This document shows, piece by piece, positions 16,141-24,096 of a stretch of DNA of 31,696 bases. This DNA is from W11650 sp963550755 (GTDB lineage Bacteria > Bacillota > Clostridia > Lachnospirales > Vallitaleaceae). The DNA is taken from positions 1 to 31,696 of the forward strand of contig CAUVDV010000006.1 of NCBI GenBank assembly GCA_963550755.1. Direction: 5' to 3'. The notes under the pieces are model-generated. The model did not search any database and was not told where the DNA came from. It was given only the letters and a program-made list of their open reading frames with translations. Both the position numbers and the translations under genes were made by a program. The stretch's first letter is position 1. Every line of letters starts with the position of its first letter.

Positions 16141-16172
16141 CTTTGCCGAAAAAATAAAGATTTTCGGCAAAG
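16141..16172. terminator. Strong hairpin after yhfT
   Basis: CTTTGCCGAAAA (16141-16152) and TTTTCGGCAAAG (16161-16172) form a perfect 12-bp stem with an 8-nt loop. Only a weak T-rich stretch follows on the plus strand, so it may attenuate the operon or protect the upstream mRNA and need not stop transcription completely. Confidence 0.6.
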
Positions 16173-16187
16173 GAAAAGTTTCATTAA

Positions 16188-16348
16188 GCTCTTAACTTTC
16201 CCGTGTTTGACAAAACGGCCTGGTTTGAGCAGAATACCCGTCCAGCAGTAGTCGACATAGATGGGATTTGCCGAAAGGCCTTGTTTTTCGGTGGGTGGCA
16301 TACCGGCGGAAAAACGGAACTTTGCCGCAGGGGGAAGTTAAGTTAAGC
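16188..16348 (+). repeat. Inverted-repeat element between yhfT and the amidase gene (copy E3)
   Basis: CTTAACTTTCCC near 16190-16202 and GGGGAAGTTAAGTTAAG (16331-16347) form terminal inverted repeats. The left part (CGGCCTG, GCAGAAT-CC) is loosely similar to the element at 17427-17533. No gene is seen inside. It is about 160 bp and holds internal GCCGAAAGGCC-type palindromes. Confidence 0.5.
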
Positions 16349-16363
16349 GGAAAGAAGGAAAAA

Positions 16364-17431
16364 ATGAAACAGCAGGCAGCGGAAAGAATAAAAAGCATTG
16401 CCAATTCGCATAGCAGAGCGCTAAGGCGTTTGAATCAAACAGTAGATTACACTAGAGATGAAGTGATAGATGAGGTTTTTGCTCATTTACAAGCAGGGCG
16501 GCAGGTGTATTTGCTGGGAGTGAAAAATACAGCCACGATTCCTCATTCTTATCTTCAGAAACTGACAAGGCAAGGATTTTTATTTCATACGTTAGACAAC
16601 ATAGCGGAAAAAGGCAGAGCGATCTATACAGAAATTAGAAATCCTTTAACAGCCAGACCAATGACGGGGTCTTCGGCAACTACTTGTCTGCATATTATGT
16701 GGGGAATTAATCAACTAGGTCTGGGAACGGATGGCGGTGGCTCGGTACTGGCGCCGGCCATCAGCTGCGGCTTGTATGCGATTATGGGCAAAGGCCTGGG
16801 TTTGCAAGGCGAGACACATAGGCTTTCCACAGATGGGATTCCATTTCAACCGGGAATTGGAGTGATCAGCCGGAACTATGAAATCTGTCGGCAGGCAGTT
16901 TATGCGTTGATGGCAGAAGAAGCGCCAAAACCGCCAGCCGGAAAACAAGGGAAAATCGGTATCATCCAGTGGCAGGGAGAAGACGAGAAATGGTCAAAAG
17001 CCATGATGGAAAGTTTAAAAGAATATTCTTGGGAAATATTTTTACAGAAAAAAACAACCAATCGGGAAGAGTTGATCGCGATTTATCAGAAAGTGATCAA
17101 GCGTGTTGATTTCTTAATTTCAAAAGAGGGACCGGTTGATTTATACGGACTGGGTGATTCTGTTTTGGGCGGATTTGGACAAACCGGCAAGAAATTACAG
17201 GAAGATGGAGAAAAATATTTTGTAAAAATCGCTAATCTGGTGAACGCAACGGCAATGGCGATTCCCAGCGGAGAATTAGCGGTAGGCTATTTGCTGATGA
17301 CTGCGGAGGGGAAAACGGCAGGTATAGCTGGAATTGAATTGGGTCAGCGATTAGCCGGGATATTTACTAGGCCGCCGGTATTTGATACCTATTTTTGTAG
17401 CGATCAAGTAGAAAAAGGTTTTATTAGTTAA
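16364..17431 (+). CDS. Divergent amidase-signature enzyme inside the yhf-type operon
   Basis: 355 residues from an ATG with GAAGGA upstream; the frame is open from 16268, but that part lies in repeat sequence. The amidase-signature core is visible as MTGSSATTC and then LGLGTDGGGSVLAPA. S103 and S127 sit 24 residues apart, exactly as the cis-Ser and nucleophile Ser do in known enzymes (malonamidase E2 Ser131/Ser155, FAAH Ser217/Ser241), and K54 in LLGVKNT is the probable catalytic lysine. It is about 50 residues from S103, compared with 69-75 in those enzymes, and the whole protein is about 100 residues shorter than typical, so it is a reduced and unusual member. E. coli yhf has no such gene. 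An amide or carbamate hydrolase acting on the imported compound is inferred. Repeat elements adjoin both ends. Confidence 0.75.
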   Translation: MKQQAAERIKSIANSHSRALRRLNQTVDYTRDEVIDEVFAHLQAGRQVYLLGVKNTATIPHSYLQKLTRQGFLFHTLDNIAEKGRAIYTEIRNPLTARPMTGSSATTCLHIMWGINQLGLGTDGGGSVLAPAISCGLYAIMGKGLGLQGETHRLSTDGIPFQPGIGVISRNYEICRQAVYALMAEEAPKPPAGKQGKIGIIQWQGEDEKWSKAMMESLKEYSWEIFLQKKTTNREELIAIYQKVIKRVDFLISKEGPVDLYGLGDSVLGGFGQTGKKLQEDGEKYFVKIANLVNATAMAIPSGELAVGYLLMTAEGKTAGIAGIELGQRLAGIFTRPPVFDTYFCSDQVEKGFIS

Positions 17432-17533
17432 CTTAACTTTCCGATGTCCGAAGCATTTTTACTTAGCGGCTTGCAGAATGCCTCCTTGTGCAGAAAGAGA
17501 AAGGCTTTCGGCAGAGGAAGGTTGAGTAGTTAA
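17427..17533 (+). repeat. Short inverted-repeat (MITE-like) element between amidase gene and php (copy E2)
   Basis: GTTAACTTAACTTTCC (17427-17442) faces GGAAGGTTGAGTAGTTAA (17516-17533). The 107-bp unit supplies the stop codon region of the amidase gene and ends 18 nt before the php start. Its left half recurs at 8131-8181. It encodes nothing recognisable. Confidence 0.65.
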
Positions 17534-17550
17534 TTAATGGGAGGAAATGA

Positions 17551-18459
17551 ATGAGCATTATTGGAGTTTGGGGTGAAATAGCACCGGAAAAACTGGGAGC
17601 GACGTATATTCATGAACATTTGAGCATTGATTTGTCGACGCAAAAAAAAGATGAAGACGCCAGATATGACACAGAAAAAGAGATTACAGAAGAGCTTGCT
17701 TTGCTGAAGAAAAAAGGAATTTCTTCTTTAGTGGAGGTGACCAATCGGGGAATGGGCCGAAATCCGCTGGTGATTCAAAAAATTGCCAAGGAATCCGGCT
17801 TGCAGGTCATTGCTAGTACGGGATTTTATAAAGAACCGTTTTTACCGGAATATGTTTATCAAATGTCAGAAGCAGAATTAGCGGCGTTGATTGTTAAAGA
17901 CTTAACGAAAGGGATGGAAGATACCGGAGTTAAAGCGCATGTAATTGGTGAGATCGGTACTAGCCACAACACAGTTACGCCAATGGAAGAAAAAATATTT
18001 AAGGCCTGCGCTCTGGCGCACGTAGAGACCGGTAAGCCGATGTCCACCCATACCACGCTGGGAACAATGGGTTTGTGGCAAACGGAATTTTTAAAAAAGA
18101 ACGGCGTAAATATGAAACACTTAGTGATTGGCCATTTGGATTTGTCGGCGGATCAGGAGTATCATTTAAAAATCGCGGAATACGGTTGTTATTTAGCTTT
18201 TGATACGATTGGCAAGGTAAGTTATCAATCAGAGGAAAATAGAGTTGCTTGTTTGAAAAACTTGATTGCACATGGTCATTTGCATCAAATTGTAATGTCA
18301 GAAGACTTGACTAGAAAAAGCCATTTATCAAAACGAGGTGGTATTGGGTATGCTTATTTATTAGATCATTTTTTGCCGAAGCTGCGGGAAGCGGGGATTA
18401 CGCAGGAGCAGGTCAGGGTCATTTTGGAAGAGAATCCCCGACGTTTTTTGGATGTGTAG
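17551..18459 (+). CDS. php: Phosphotriesterase-homology protein (Php/YhfV)
   Basis: 302 residues, the normal length of the family; GGGAGGAAATGA precedes the start. The binuclear metal site of the amidohydrolase superfamily is complete: H21-E-H23, E134 (in VIGEIGTS), H167 (STHTT), H195 (IGHLD) and D252 (MSED). E134 takes the place of the carboxylated lysine of true phosphotriesterases, as in E. coli Php. These proteins do not show the pesticide-hydrolysing activity; related enzymes open lactones or cleave phosphate esters. Located 17 nt after a repeat element and 9 nt before yhfS, it is probably translated as part of the same mRNA. Its natural substrate is unknown. Confidence 0.9.
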   Translation: MSIIGVWGEIAPEKLGATYIHEHLSIDLSTQKKDEDARYDTEKEITEELALLKKKGISSLVEVTNRGMGRNPLVIQKIAKESGLQVIASTGFYKEPFLPEYVYQMSEAELAALIVKDLTKGMEDTGVKAHVIGEIGTSHNTVTPMEEKIFKACALAHVETGKPMSTHTTLGTMGLWQTEFLKKNGVNMKHLVIGHLDLSADQEYHLKIAEYGCYLAFDTIGKVSYQSEENRVACLKNLIAHGHLHQIVMSEDLTRKSHLSKRGGIGYAYLLDHFLPKLREAGITQEQVRVILEENPRRFLDV

Positions 18460-18468
18460 GAGGGAGTC

Positions 18469-19578
18469 ATGAAAGGATATCCGATTCCGGTTATGAATTT
18501 GGAAGAAGCCAAAGAAGCACAGTTTAAGTTGGTTGATCAGATTCACCGGGAATTTACGATGGATGAATTTTTTCAAATGGGCGATATCGGTTTAGCGCCG
18601 CCGCGTCAATTTCCGGTTTATACGGGAAAGGTAGAACGAGTGCTGGCGGCTTATTTTGGGGTGGAATCGGCTTTACTGGTACGAGGAGCGGGAACCGGTG
18701 CGATTCGGGCATTTTTAAACGCCAGACTAAAGCCGGGAGATAAAATTTTGGTACATGACGCACCGATTTATCCGACGAGCCTTGATATTATTCAAAGTAT
18801 GGGGCTGGTACCGGTATTTTATGATTATCATAAGTTAGAGGACATGGAACAAGAGATCTTGACTGACGTTGATTTTGCGCTGGTTCAGCATTCCCGGCAA
18901 AAACCAGAGGATAGTTATGAGTTAGCGGATGTTTTATTTAAGCTAAAGCGAATGAAACCGACAATTGAGATTTTGACGGATGATAATTATGTGGTTTTTA
19001 AAGCTCCGCGCATTGGCTGTCAGGCAGGGGCGGATGTGTCGGCGTTTTCTTTATTCAAGCTGTTTGGCCCAGAAGGAATTGGCTGTCTGATCGGGAAGAA
19101 GGAAATGCTTGATGCGGTTCGGCAGAGAATGTATTCCGGCGGCAGCAAAGTGCAGGGACATGAAGCCATGGACGCACTACGCTCAATGGTGTATGCGCCG
19201 GTATCTTTTGCCATTCAAAGCGAAACAGCCGATCAGATCGTTAGGATTTTAAATGCCGGTGAGCCTGGGATAAAGGAAGCATACATTGTAAATGCCCAGT
19301 CACGGGTCATTTTAGTGGAATTGAAAAAACCGATTGCTAAGAAAGTACTGGCGATCAGCCGCAGTTTGGGCGCGGCTTCTTATCCGGTAGGATCCGAGTC
19401 CAGATACGAAATACCGGCACTTTTTTATCGTGTTTCGGGTACCTTTCGGGCGGCTTATCCGGAAATGGAAGAAACGACAATCCGGATCAATCCAATGCGG
19501 GCCGGGAAAGAAACAGTGCTTAGAATATTGCGGGAAGCAGTCGCAAAAGCCGAGGAACAGGAGGAGCTATGTTTTTAA
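18469..19578 (+). CDS. yhfS: YhfS-type PLP-dependent enzyme (aminotransferase fold I)
   Basis: 369 residues, starting after TAGGAGGGAGTC. The fold-type-I layout is clear: LLVRGAGTGAIRAFL near residue 68-85 for phosphate binding, TDDNYVV holding the ring-binding aspartate, and K197 in FSLFKLFGPEGIG as the Schiff-base lysine. Family relatives include cystathionine/methionine lyase-like and selenocysteine synthase-like proteins, and E. coli YhfS is annotated only as an uncharacterised aminotransferase-like protein. The end overlaps yhfX by 10 nt, so the two PLP enzymes are translationally coupled. An amino intermediate in the pathway is implied. Confidence 0.85.
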   Translation: MKGYPIPVMNLEEAKEAQFKLVDQIHREFTMDEFFQMGDIGLAPPRQFPVYTGKVERVLAAYFGVESALLVRGAGTGAIRAFLNARLKPGDKILVHDAPIYPTSLDIIQSMGLVPVFYDYHKLEDMEQEILTDVDFALVQHSRQKPEDSYELADVLFKLKRMKPTIEILTDDNYVVFKAPRIGCQAGADVSAFSLFKLFGPEGIGCLIGKKEMLDAVRQRMYSGGSKVQGHEAMDALRSMVYAPVSFAIQSETADQIVRILNAGEPGIKEAYIVNAQSRVILVELKKPIAKKVLAISRSLGAASYPVGSESRYEIPALFYRVSGTFRAAYPEMEETTIRINPMRAGKETVLRILREAVAKAEEQEELCF

Positions 19579-20744
19579 GAAAATTGCAGGCTAAGAATCC
19601 TGAACTGATTTTCCAAGCGGTAAAGTTTTACAGTGAAAATAAAATTCAGGCGAATTCTTATGTGATTGATCTGGATGCGGTTGAGAGTAATAGTGAAATT
19701 ATCACGGCTGAGGCGCAAAAATGGGGATTGAATGTTTATGCTATGACCAAGCAATTTGGCCGTAATCCAGAAATAGCCAACCGAATTGCCAAGGCTGGGA
19801 TTTCTAAGTTTGTGGCAGTTGATCCGTGGGAAGCCTTGGTTTTAGCCAAGGCTGGTTTGAAACTAGGACATGTGGGACATTTGGTGCAAATACCGGAACA
19901 GATGTTGCCAGAAGTGATTCAATACCGGCCGGAAGTGATTACTGTGTTTTCCTATGAAAAGGCTTTGTCTGTTCATCAAGCAGCAGAAGAAATGGGAATT
20001 GTTCAGCCGATACTCTTAAAGGTTACGGCAAGCGGAGATAAAATCTATGAAGGGCAACAGGGCGGAGTGGAAGAAAAAGACTGGCTGAGGACGGTAGACG
20101 GGATTTTAAAGCTGACTCATGTGAAATTAGTGGGATTAACTTCCTTTCCTTGTTTTTTATATCAAGAAGAACATGGCCAAATTGAGGAAATGCCGAACAT
20201 GGAAACGCTGCGTCGGGCCAAGGCCAAGATAGAAGCGGAGTTTGGTATTTTACTTCCGCATATGAACGCGCCCAGCGCGAATACGGCCACCAGTATGGAA
20301 TTGGTTGCTAAAGCCGGTGGTACGCATTGTGAGCCGGGGCATGCTTTGCTAGGGACAACGCCGTTACATGCTGTTTCCGATCAACCGGAAAAACCGGCGA
20401 TTCTCTATATTACTGAGGTTTCTCATATTTATCAGGGCAAGGCATATACCTTTTTTGGGGGATATTATCGCCGTTCACATATGCGGGAATTAGCGCTTTT
20501 TTCATCGTTAGGGGAAGAAAAAGGGATTTTTAGAGCAGAGGAAATGGATGCGGAGAGTATTGATTATTATGGTTCTTTTAACGCTTCAAAGCAGGTTAGA
20601 ACCGGAGATATCTGTATATATGCGTTTCGAACGCAAATTTTTACCACCCGCAGTCAAGTGGTTTTGCTTGATGGATTATCGCAAGGCAAAGGAAGGATTG
20701 CGGGAATTTATGACAGTCAAGGAAGGAGCTTGGGAAAAAAGTGA
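19569..20744 (+). CDS. yhfX: YhfX-type PLP-dependent enzyme (alanine racemase fold III)
   Basis: 391 residues. The start ATG lies inside the last codons of yhfS, with GGAGGAG just upstream. The N-terminal barrel pattern is typical of fold-type-III enzymes: YVIDLDAVESNSEII, then K61 in YAMTKQFGRNP as the PLP lysine. Later segments KVTASGDKIYEGQQGG and GTHCEPGHALLGTTPLH match YhfX. Family members are racemases or decarboxylases of amino acids or related amines. It overlaps the next gene by 4 nt (GTGA). Together with YhfS it points to an amino-group-bearing, perhaps D-configured, substrate. Confidence 0.85.
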   Translation: MFLRKLQAKNPELIFQAVKFYSENKIQANSYVIDLDAVESNSEIITAEAQKWGLNVYAMTKQFGRNPEIANRIAKAGISKFVAVDPWEALVLAKAGLKLGHVGHLVQIPEQMLPEVIQYRPEVITVFSYEKALSVHQAAEEMGIVQPILLKVTASGDKIYEGQQGGVEEKDWLRTVDGILKLTHVKLVGLTSFPCFLYQEEHGQIEEMPNMETLRRAKAKIEAEFGILLPHMNAPSANTATSMELVAKAGGTHCEPGHALLGTTPLHAVSDQPEKPAILYITEVSHIYQGKAYTFFGGYYRRSHMRELALFSSLGEEKGIFRAEEMDAESIDYYGSFNASKQVRTGDICIYAFRTQIFTTRSQVVLLDGLSQGKGRIAGIYDSQGRSLGKK

Positions 20745-21943
20745 AACGAGTGTTTATTTTGGTGTTAGATAGTCTTGGGGTTGGGTATATGGAAGATGTT
20801 AAAGAAAATAGGCGGCAAGATATTGGGGCTAATACCTTTGGGCATATTTTGGATCAGGCTAAGGATTTAGCTTTGCCTACTTTTGAAGAATTGGGGATTT
20901 ATCAGATTTTAAAACATGAAAAATTAACTCCCAAACCGGCGAAAGCCGCATATGGCTCTTTGTGCCTGCAGCATTATGGCGCTGACAGTTATGCCGGCCA
21001 TCAAGAGATTATGGGAACGATACCGGCCAAGCCGGCATTGATTCCTTTTATTGAAGTAATGCCGAAAGTCAAGGCGGCGCTGGAAAAAAAGGGATTTTCG
21101 GTTCGAATTCCAGACGAAAAGATGCCGGTGCTTTTTGTTAATGAGGCGATTATTGTGGCGGATAATATCGAAACGGATTATGGTCAAATCTATAACGTGT
21201 CGGGCTGCTTGGATAAGGTACCGTTTAGTGAGGTAATCAGTGTTGGCCAGACGGTGCGGTCGGTAGTGGAGGTTAGTCGGGTGATTGCGCTGGGCGGAGA
21301 AGATATTTCGACACAGGCGATGCTGGCGGCGGTAGAAAGACGGGAGGATGGATTGGTCGGCATGAATTGTCCAAAATCCGGAATTTACCATAAGGGTTAT
21401 CTATCTCTGCACATGGGATACGGCGTAGATTATCGCAAGCAGGTTAGCACGATTTTAACCGATGCGGGCAAAGAGGTCGTATTGGTTGGAAAAATGCAGG
21501 ATGTAATAGAATGCCCCGGAGCACTGAAAATTCCGGCCGTACCGACCGATAAGGTCATGCAGGATTCGATTGACGCGTTTTTGCGGATGAAAACAGGTCT
21601 GGTTTCTTCGACAGTACAGGAAACGGATTTAGCGGGGCATGCGGAAGATGTCGATTTATATGGGCAAAAACTAATGATAGTTGATCAATATTTGAAAGAC
21701 TTCTTGCCCAAAATGACAGCAGAGGATCTCTTAATTATCACCGGTGATCATGGGAATGATCCAACGATTGGACATAGTCAGCACACCAGGGAACGAACGA
21801 TCTTACTGGCATATTCTCCCGCTTTTCCTGGGAACGTCAACTTGGGCATTCGCCATACACTAGCTGATATCGCGGCTACTGTGGCGGAAGCACTGGGAGT
21901 TTCCGCTCCGCAGGATGGAGAAAGCTTTTTAAGCTTATTATAG
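20741..21943 (+). CDS. yhfW: YhfW-type phosphopentomutase-like metalloenzyme
   Basis: 400 residues from a GTG start overlapping the yhfX stop, with GGAAGGAGC upstream. The alkaline-phosphatase superfamily metal sites are present: LDSLGVGYMED at the N-terminus, the region YGADSYAGHQEIMGT around the phospho-residue, and the C-terminal ligands in TGDHGNDPTIGHSQHTRE. This order is that of phosphopentomutase (DeoB), from which it differs enough to be placed with E. coli YhfW. The last gene of the operon, it is followed by a strong terminator. A phosphate-moving or phosphate-cleaving step late in the route is plausible. Confidence 0.85.
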   Translation: MKRVFILVLDSLGVGYMEDVKENRRQDIGANTFGHILDQAKDLALPTFEELGIYQILKHEKLTPKPAKAAYGSLCLQHYGADSYAGHQEIMGTIPAKPALIPFIEVMPKVKAALEKKGFSVRIPDEKMPVLFVNEAIIVADNIETDYGQIYNVSGCLDKVPFSEVISVGQTVRSVVEVSRVIALGGEDISTQAMLAAVERREDGLVGMNCPKSGIYHKGYLSLHMGYGVDYRKQVSTILTDAGKEVVLVGKMQDVIECPGALKIPAVPTDKVMQDSIDAFLRMKTGLVSSTVQETDLAGHAEDVDLYGQKLMIVDQYLKDFLPKMTAEDLLIITGDHGNDPTIGHSQHTRERTILLAYSPAFPGNVNLGIRHTLADIAATVAEALGVSAPQDGESFLSLL

Positions 21944-22000
21944 AAAATATCAGAATTTGTTCCCCTTCCTGTTTGATATAAATTTATCAAAAAAAACCGT

Positions 22001-22039
22001 CCCTTGTTCCGGCAACATCCGGGCAAGGGATTATTTTTT
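22001..22039 (+). terminator. Terminator of the yhf-type operon
   Basis: CCCTTG-TT-CCGG (22001-22012) pairs with CCGG-G-CAAGGG (22019-22029) and is followed by ATTATTTTTT. It lies 58 nt after the yhfW stop and before the sensor gene. Confidence 0.85.
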
Positions 22040-22103
22040 AAAAGATCAAGCCGATACTAAAAAAAGAAAAATAGAGGCTGACAGGAACCAGGGAAGGAAA
22101 CAG

Positions 22104-23063
22104 ATGCTGAAAACATTAAAATTAAAACAAAAATTAATTTTCTTAGCGGCCAGTTTGATTCTGATAGGAGCTCTTTGCTTTGCCGGCATTTCTTATCTGG
22201 AATCGACCCAGGCGTTAAAAAAGCAGGTTGATCAGAATATCACGACCAAGTTTGAGTATTTATACGAAAAAGTAAACAACTTTCTGCAAGCCAGAGAAGG
22301 TGTTCTGCTGGCGGAGGCGGCCTTCGCCCAAAATAATTTAGGCGATCAAAAGGTACTCCAACGTTTAGTAGGACAGTATGATTATTTAAAAGAAGAATAC
22401 AAAATTGTCGATATTTATGTTGGTTATCCTGACGGTACCCAGCAAAGCGGTTCCCGCCGCCGGATTATGGATACGGACTGGAAAGCCAATGAAAGAAGCT
22501 GGTATGTCTTGGCGGAGAGGAATCCGGATCAAATCAATTATACGGAAGTATATGCAGATGTTCATACTGGCAGCCCGGTGGTAACCTTGGCTAAGTTTAT
22601 CCAAAAAGGTGAGGAAAAGGCAGTCATAGCCATTGATATCAGTTTGCTGCAGTTAGGCCAGCTTCTGGATGGGGAAAAACTCGGGGAAATGGGTTACCCC
22701 TTTATTTTATATAAGGACGGCCGGTTTTTGGTTCATCCGCAGTACAGCTTTCATTTCACTATTGATCGGGCAGATACGATTTTTAACGTTAATCAGGGAG
22801 AAGTTAAAGAGTTGGGCATGAATTTGCTGGGAAATGAAATGGAAATGTTTGGGGCGGCCTATCAAGGCAGAGAAAAAATATATTTGGCTAAACGAATTGG
22901 GCAGACGGATTTTTATTTGGTAGCCGGCATGGATCAGCAAGAATTCCGCAAGCAGATGAATCTGATTTTGGTGTACAATTTGTTTTTAGCGGCGATTGCG
23001 ATTTTAAGCTTTGGCCTGATCGTATACGTAACTTTATTTTTTCGCCGAGATGTTCAAAAATAA
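22104..23063 (+). CDS. Membrane protein with double-Cache (dCache) sensor domain and no output domain
   Basis: 319 residues from the ATG at 22104, which has GGGAAGGAAACAG upstream; the frame is open further left, but that part includes the terminator. TM1 is near residues 11-31 and TM2 near 283-308. The ~250 residues between them are extracellular and show the dCache_1 pattern, with YVGYPDGTQQSGSRRRIMDTDWKANERSWY and then GSPVVTLAKFI and FILYKDGRFLVHP. Cache domains bind amino acids, amines and organic acids in chemoreceptors and sensor kinases, and a HAMP and signalling domain normally follows TM2. Here the protein ends 9 residues after TM2 (FRRDVQK), so it can sense but has no visible way to signal alone. 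Its position behind the yhf operon may link it to the same ligand. Confidence 0.8.
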   Translation: MLKTLKLKQKLIFLAASLILIGALCFAGISYLESTQALKKQVDQNITTKFEYLYEKVNNFLQAREGVLLAEAAFAQNNLGDQKVLQRLVGQYDYLKEEYKIVDIYVGYPDGTQQSGSRRRIMDTDWKANERSWYVLAERNPDQINYTEVYADVHTGSPVVTLAKFIQKGEEKAVIAIDISLLQLGQLLDGEKLGEMGYPFILYKDGRFLVHPQYSFHFTIDRADTIFNVNQGEVKELGMNLLGNEMEMFGAAYQGREKIYLAKRIGQTDFYLVAGMDQQEFRKQMNLILVYNLFLAAIAILSFGLIVYVTLFFRRDVQK

Positions 23064-23067
23064 AGAC

Positions 23068-23108
23068 AAAAAAAGACTACTGAAGATTTACGTCAGAAGT
23101 CTTTTTTT
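23068..23108 (+). terminator. Terminator after the dCache gene
   Basis: AAAAAAAGACT-A-CTGA (23068-23083) pairs with TCAG-A-AGTCTTTTTTT (23093-23108). The A-run and T-run on the two sides make it usable in both directions, between convergent genes. Confidence 0.85.
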
Positions 23109-23186
23109 GATGGAATAAGGGCGTACCTTTCATAATACGCAGCTTTAATTTAGAGGAAATAAATTTTGGGGCTTGAGATAAGCCAT

Positions 23187-24065
23187 CTATTCCAGCGGTG
23201 GCCGATAAAAGCGGCCGTAAAAATTAATCGACGGCAAAACATTAATTACCACGCCGGGATCAGCCCGGCGGATCGTTTTGATGGAAGCGTCCAGTTCATA
23301 GCTGGAGCAAACAATGTGGACTAAGGATATCGGTTTGCCGCTGTAACCGCCGTAGCCGCCGACTACGCTGATGCCGTGACGGTGGTGAGCCAAATATTCA
23401 TGGATGACCTTGTCCGGGATTTGGGTGGTGATTTGCAGGGTAACTCGCTTATAGCGCTGATAAAAGTTTTCAATCGTTTTGGTCGAGATAAACTGATACA
23501 GCATCGAATAACCTGCGTATTCCCAGCCGAATAAATAACCGAAAATAACCAGCAAAAGAATATTAAAGGCAAAAATATGCTGCCAGATTTCTTTGCCGGT
23601 TTTATTGGAAACATAGAGCGCGATAAAATCCGTGCCGCCGGTAGAAGCATTACCGGATAAAGCGATAACAATCGAAAAACCGTTAATAAAACCGCCGAAG
23701 ATGATGTTTAAAATAGTATCATGAAAAATCGGCGGAAAGTCAAACCACTTTAAAAAGGCGGCTGCCGCAATAAATTCAATCGAAGAATAAAGCGTAAATT
23801 TTTTACCAACGGTTTTGGCGCAAATCAAAGCAACCGGCAGATTCAAGACAATGATAAAAAAAGCGGTTGAAATCTGATAGCTGGTAAACTCCAGAGAAAT
23901 CCGGTTCAGCAAAATAGCTACGCCGGTAAAACCGGCCGATAAAAGCTGAGCCGGAACTAAAAAGGTTTCCAGCACAAATGCCTGTAAGAATGCGCACAAC
24001 AAAACACAGGCCAGATTCCAAAGATTCTTATAGTAGGGATTTTTACCAATAAACTGAGGCACCAT
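23187..24065 (-). CDS. YitT-family membrane protein
   Basis: 292 residues with about five to six hydrophobic segments in the first 190, followed by a soluble C-terminal DUF2179 domain (around TLQITTQIPDKVIHEYLAHH, then HGISVVGGYGGYSGKPI). This is the standard YitT/DUF161 arrangement of Firmicutes. AAAAGGACGTGTTTT precedes the start. It follows the ATPase-like gene by 31 nt on the same strand, so both likely share an mRNA. The function of YitT proteins is not established; a transport role is usually assumed. Confidence 0.85.
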   Translation of the reverse strand: MVPQFIGKNPYYKNLWNLACVLLCAFLQAFVLETFLVPAQLLSAGFTGVAILLNRISLEFTSYQISTAFFIIVLNLPVALICAKTVGKKFTLYSSIEFIAAAAFLKWFDFPPIFHDTILNIIFGGFINGFSIVIALSGNASTGGTDFIALYVSNKTGKEIWQHIFAFNILLLVIFGYLFGWEYAGYSMLYQFISTKTIENFYQRYKRVTLQITTQIPDKVIHEYLAHHRHGISVVGGYGGYSGKPISLVHIVCSSYELDASIKTIRRADPGVVINVLPSINFYGRFYRPPLE

Positions 24066-24096
24066 AAAACACGTCCTTTTCCAAATAACTTAATTT

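Noticed and set aside
22000..22103. N-terminal extension of the dCache protein back to 21957
   Set aside because: The extension runs through the terminator of the yhf operon, and a good ribosome site precedes the ATG at 22104, whose protein begins with a normal membrane anchor.
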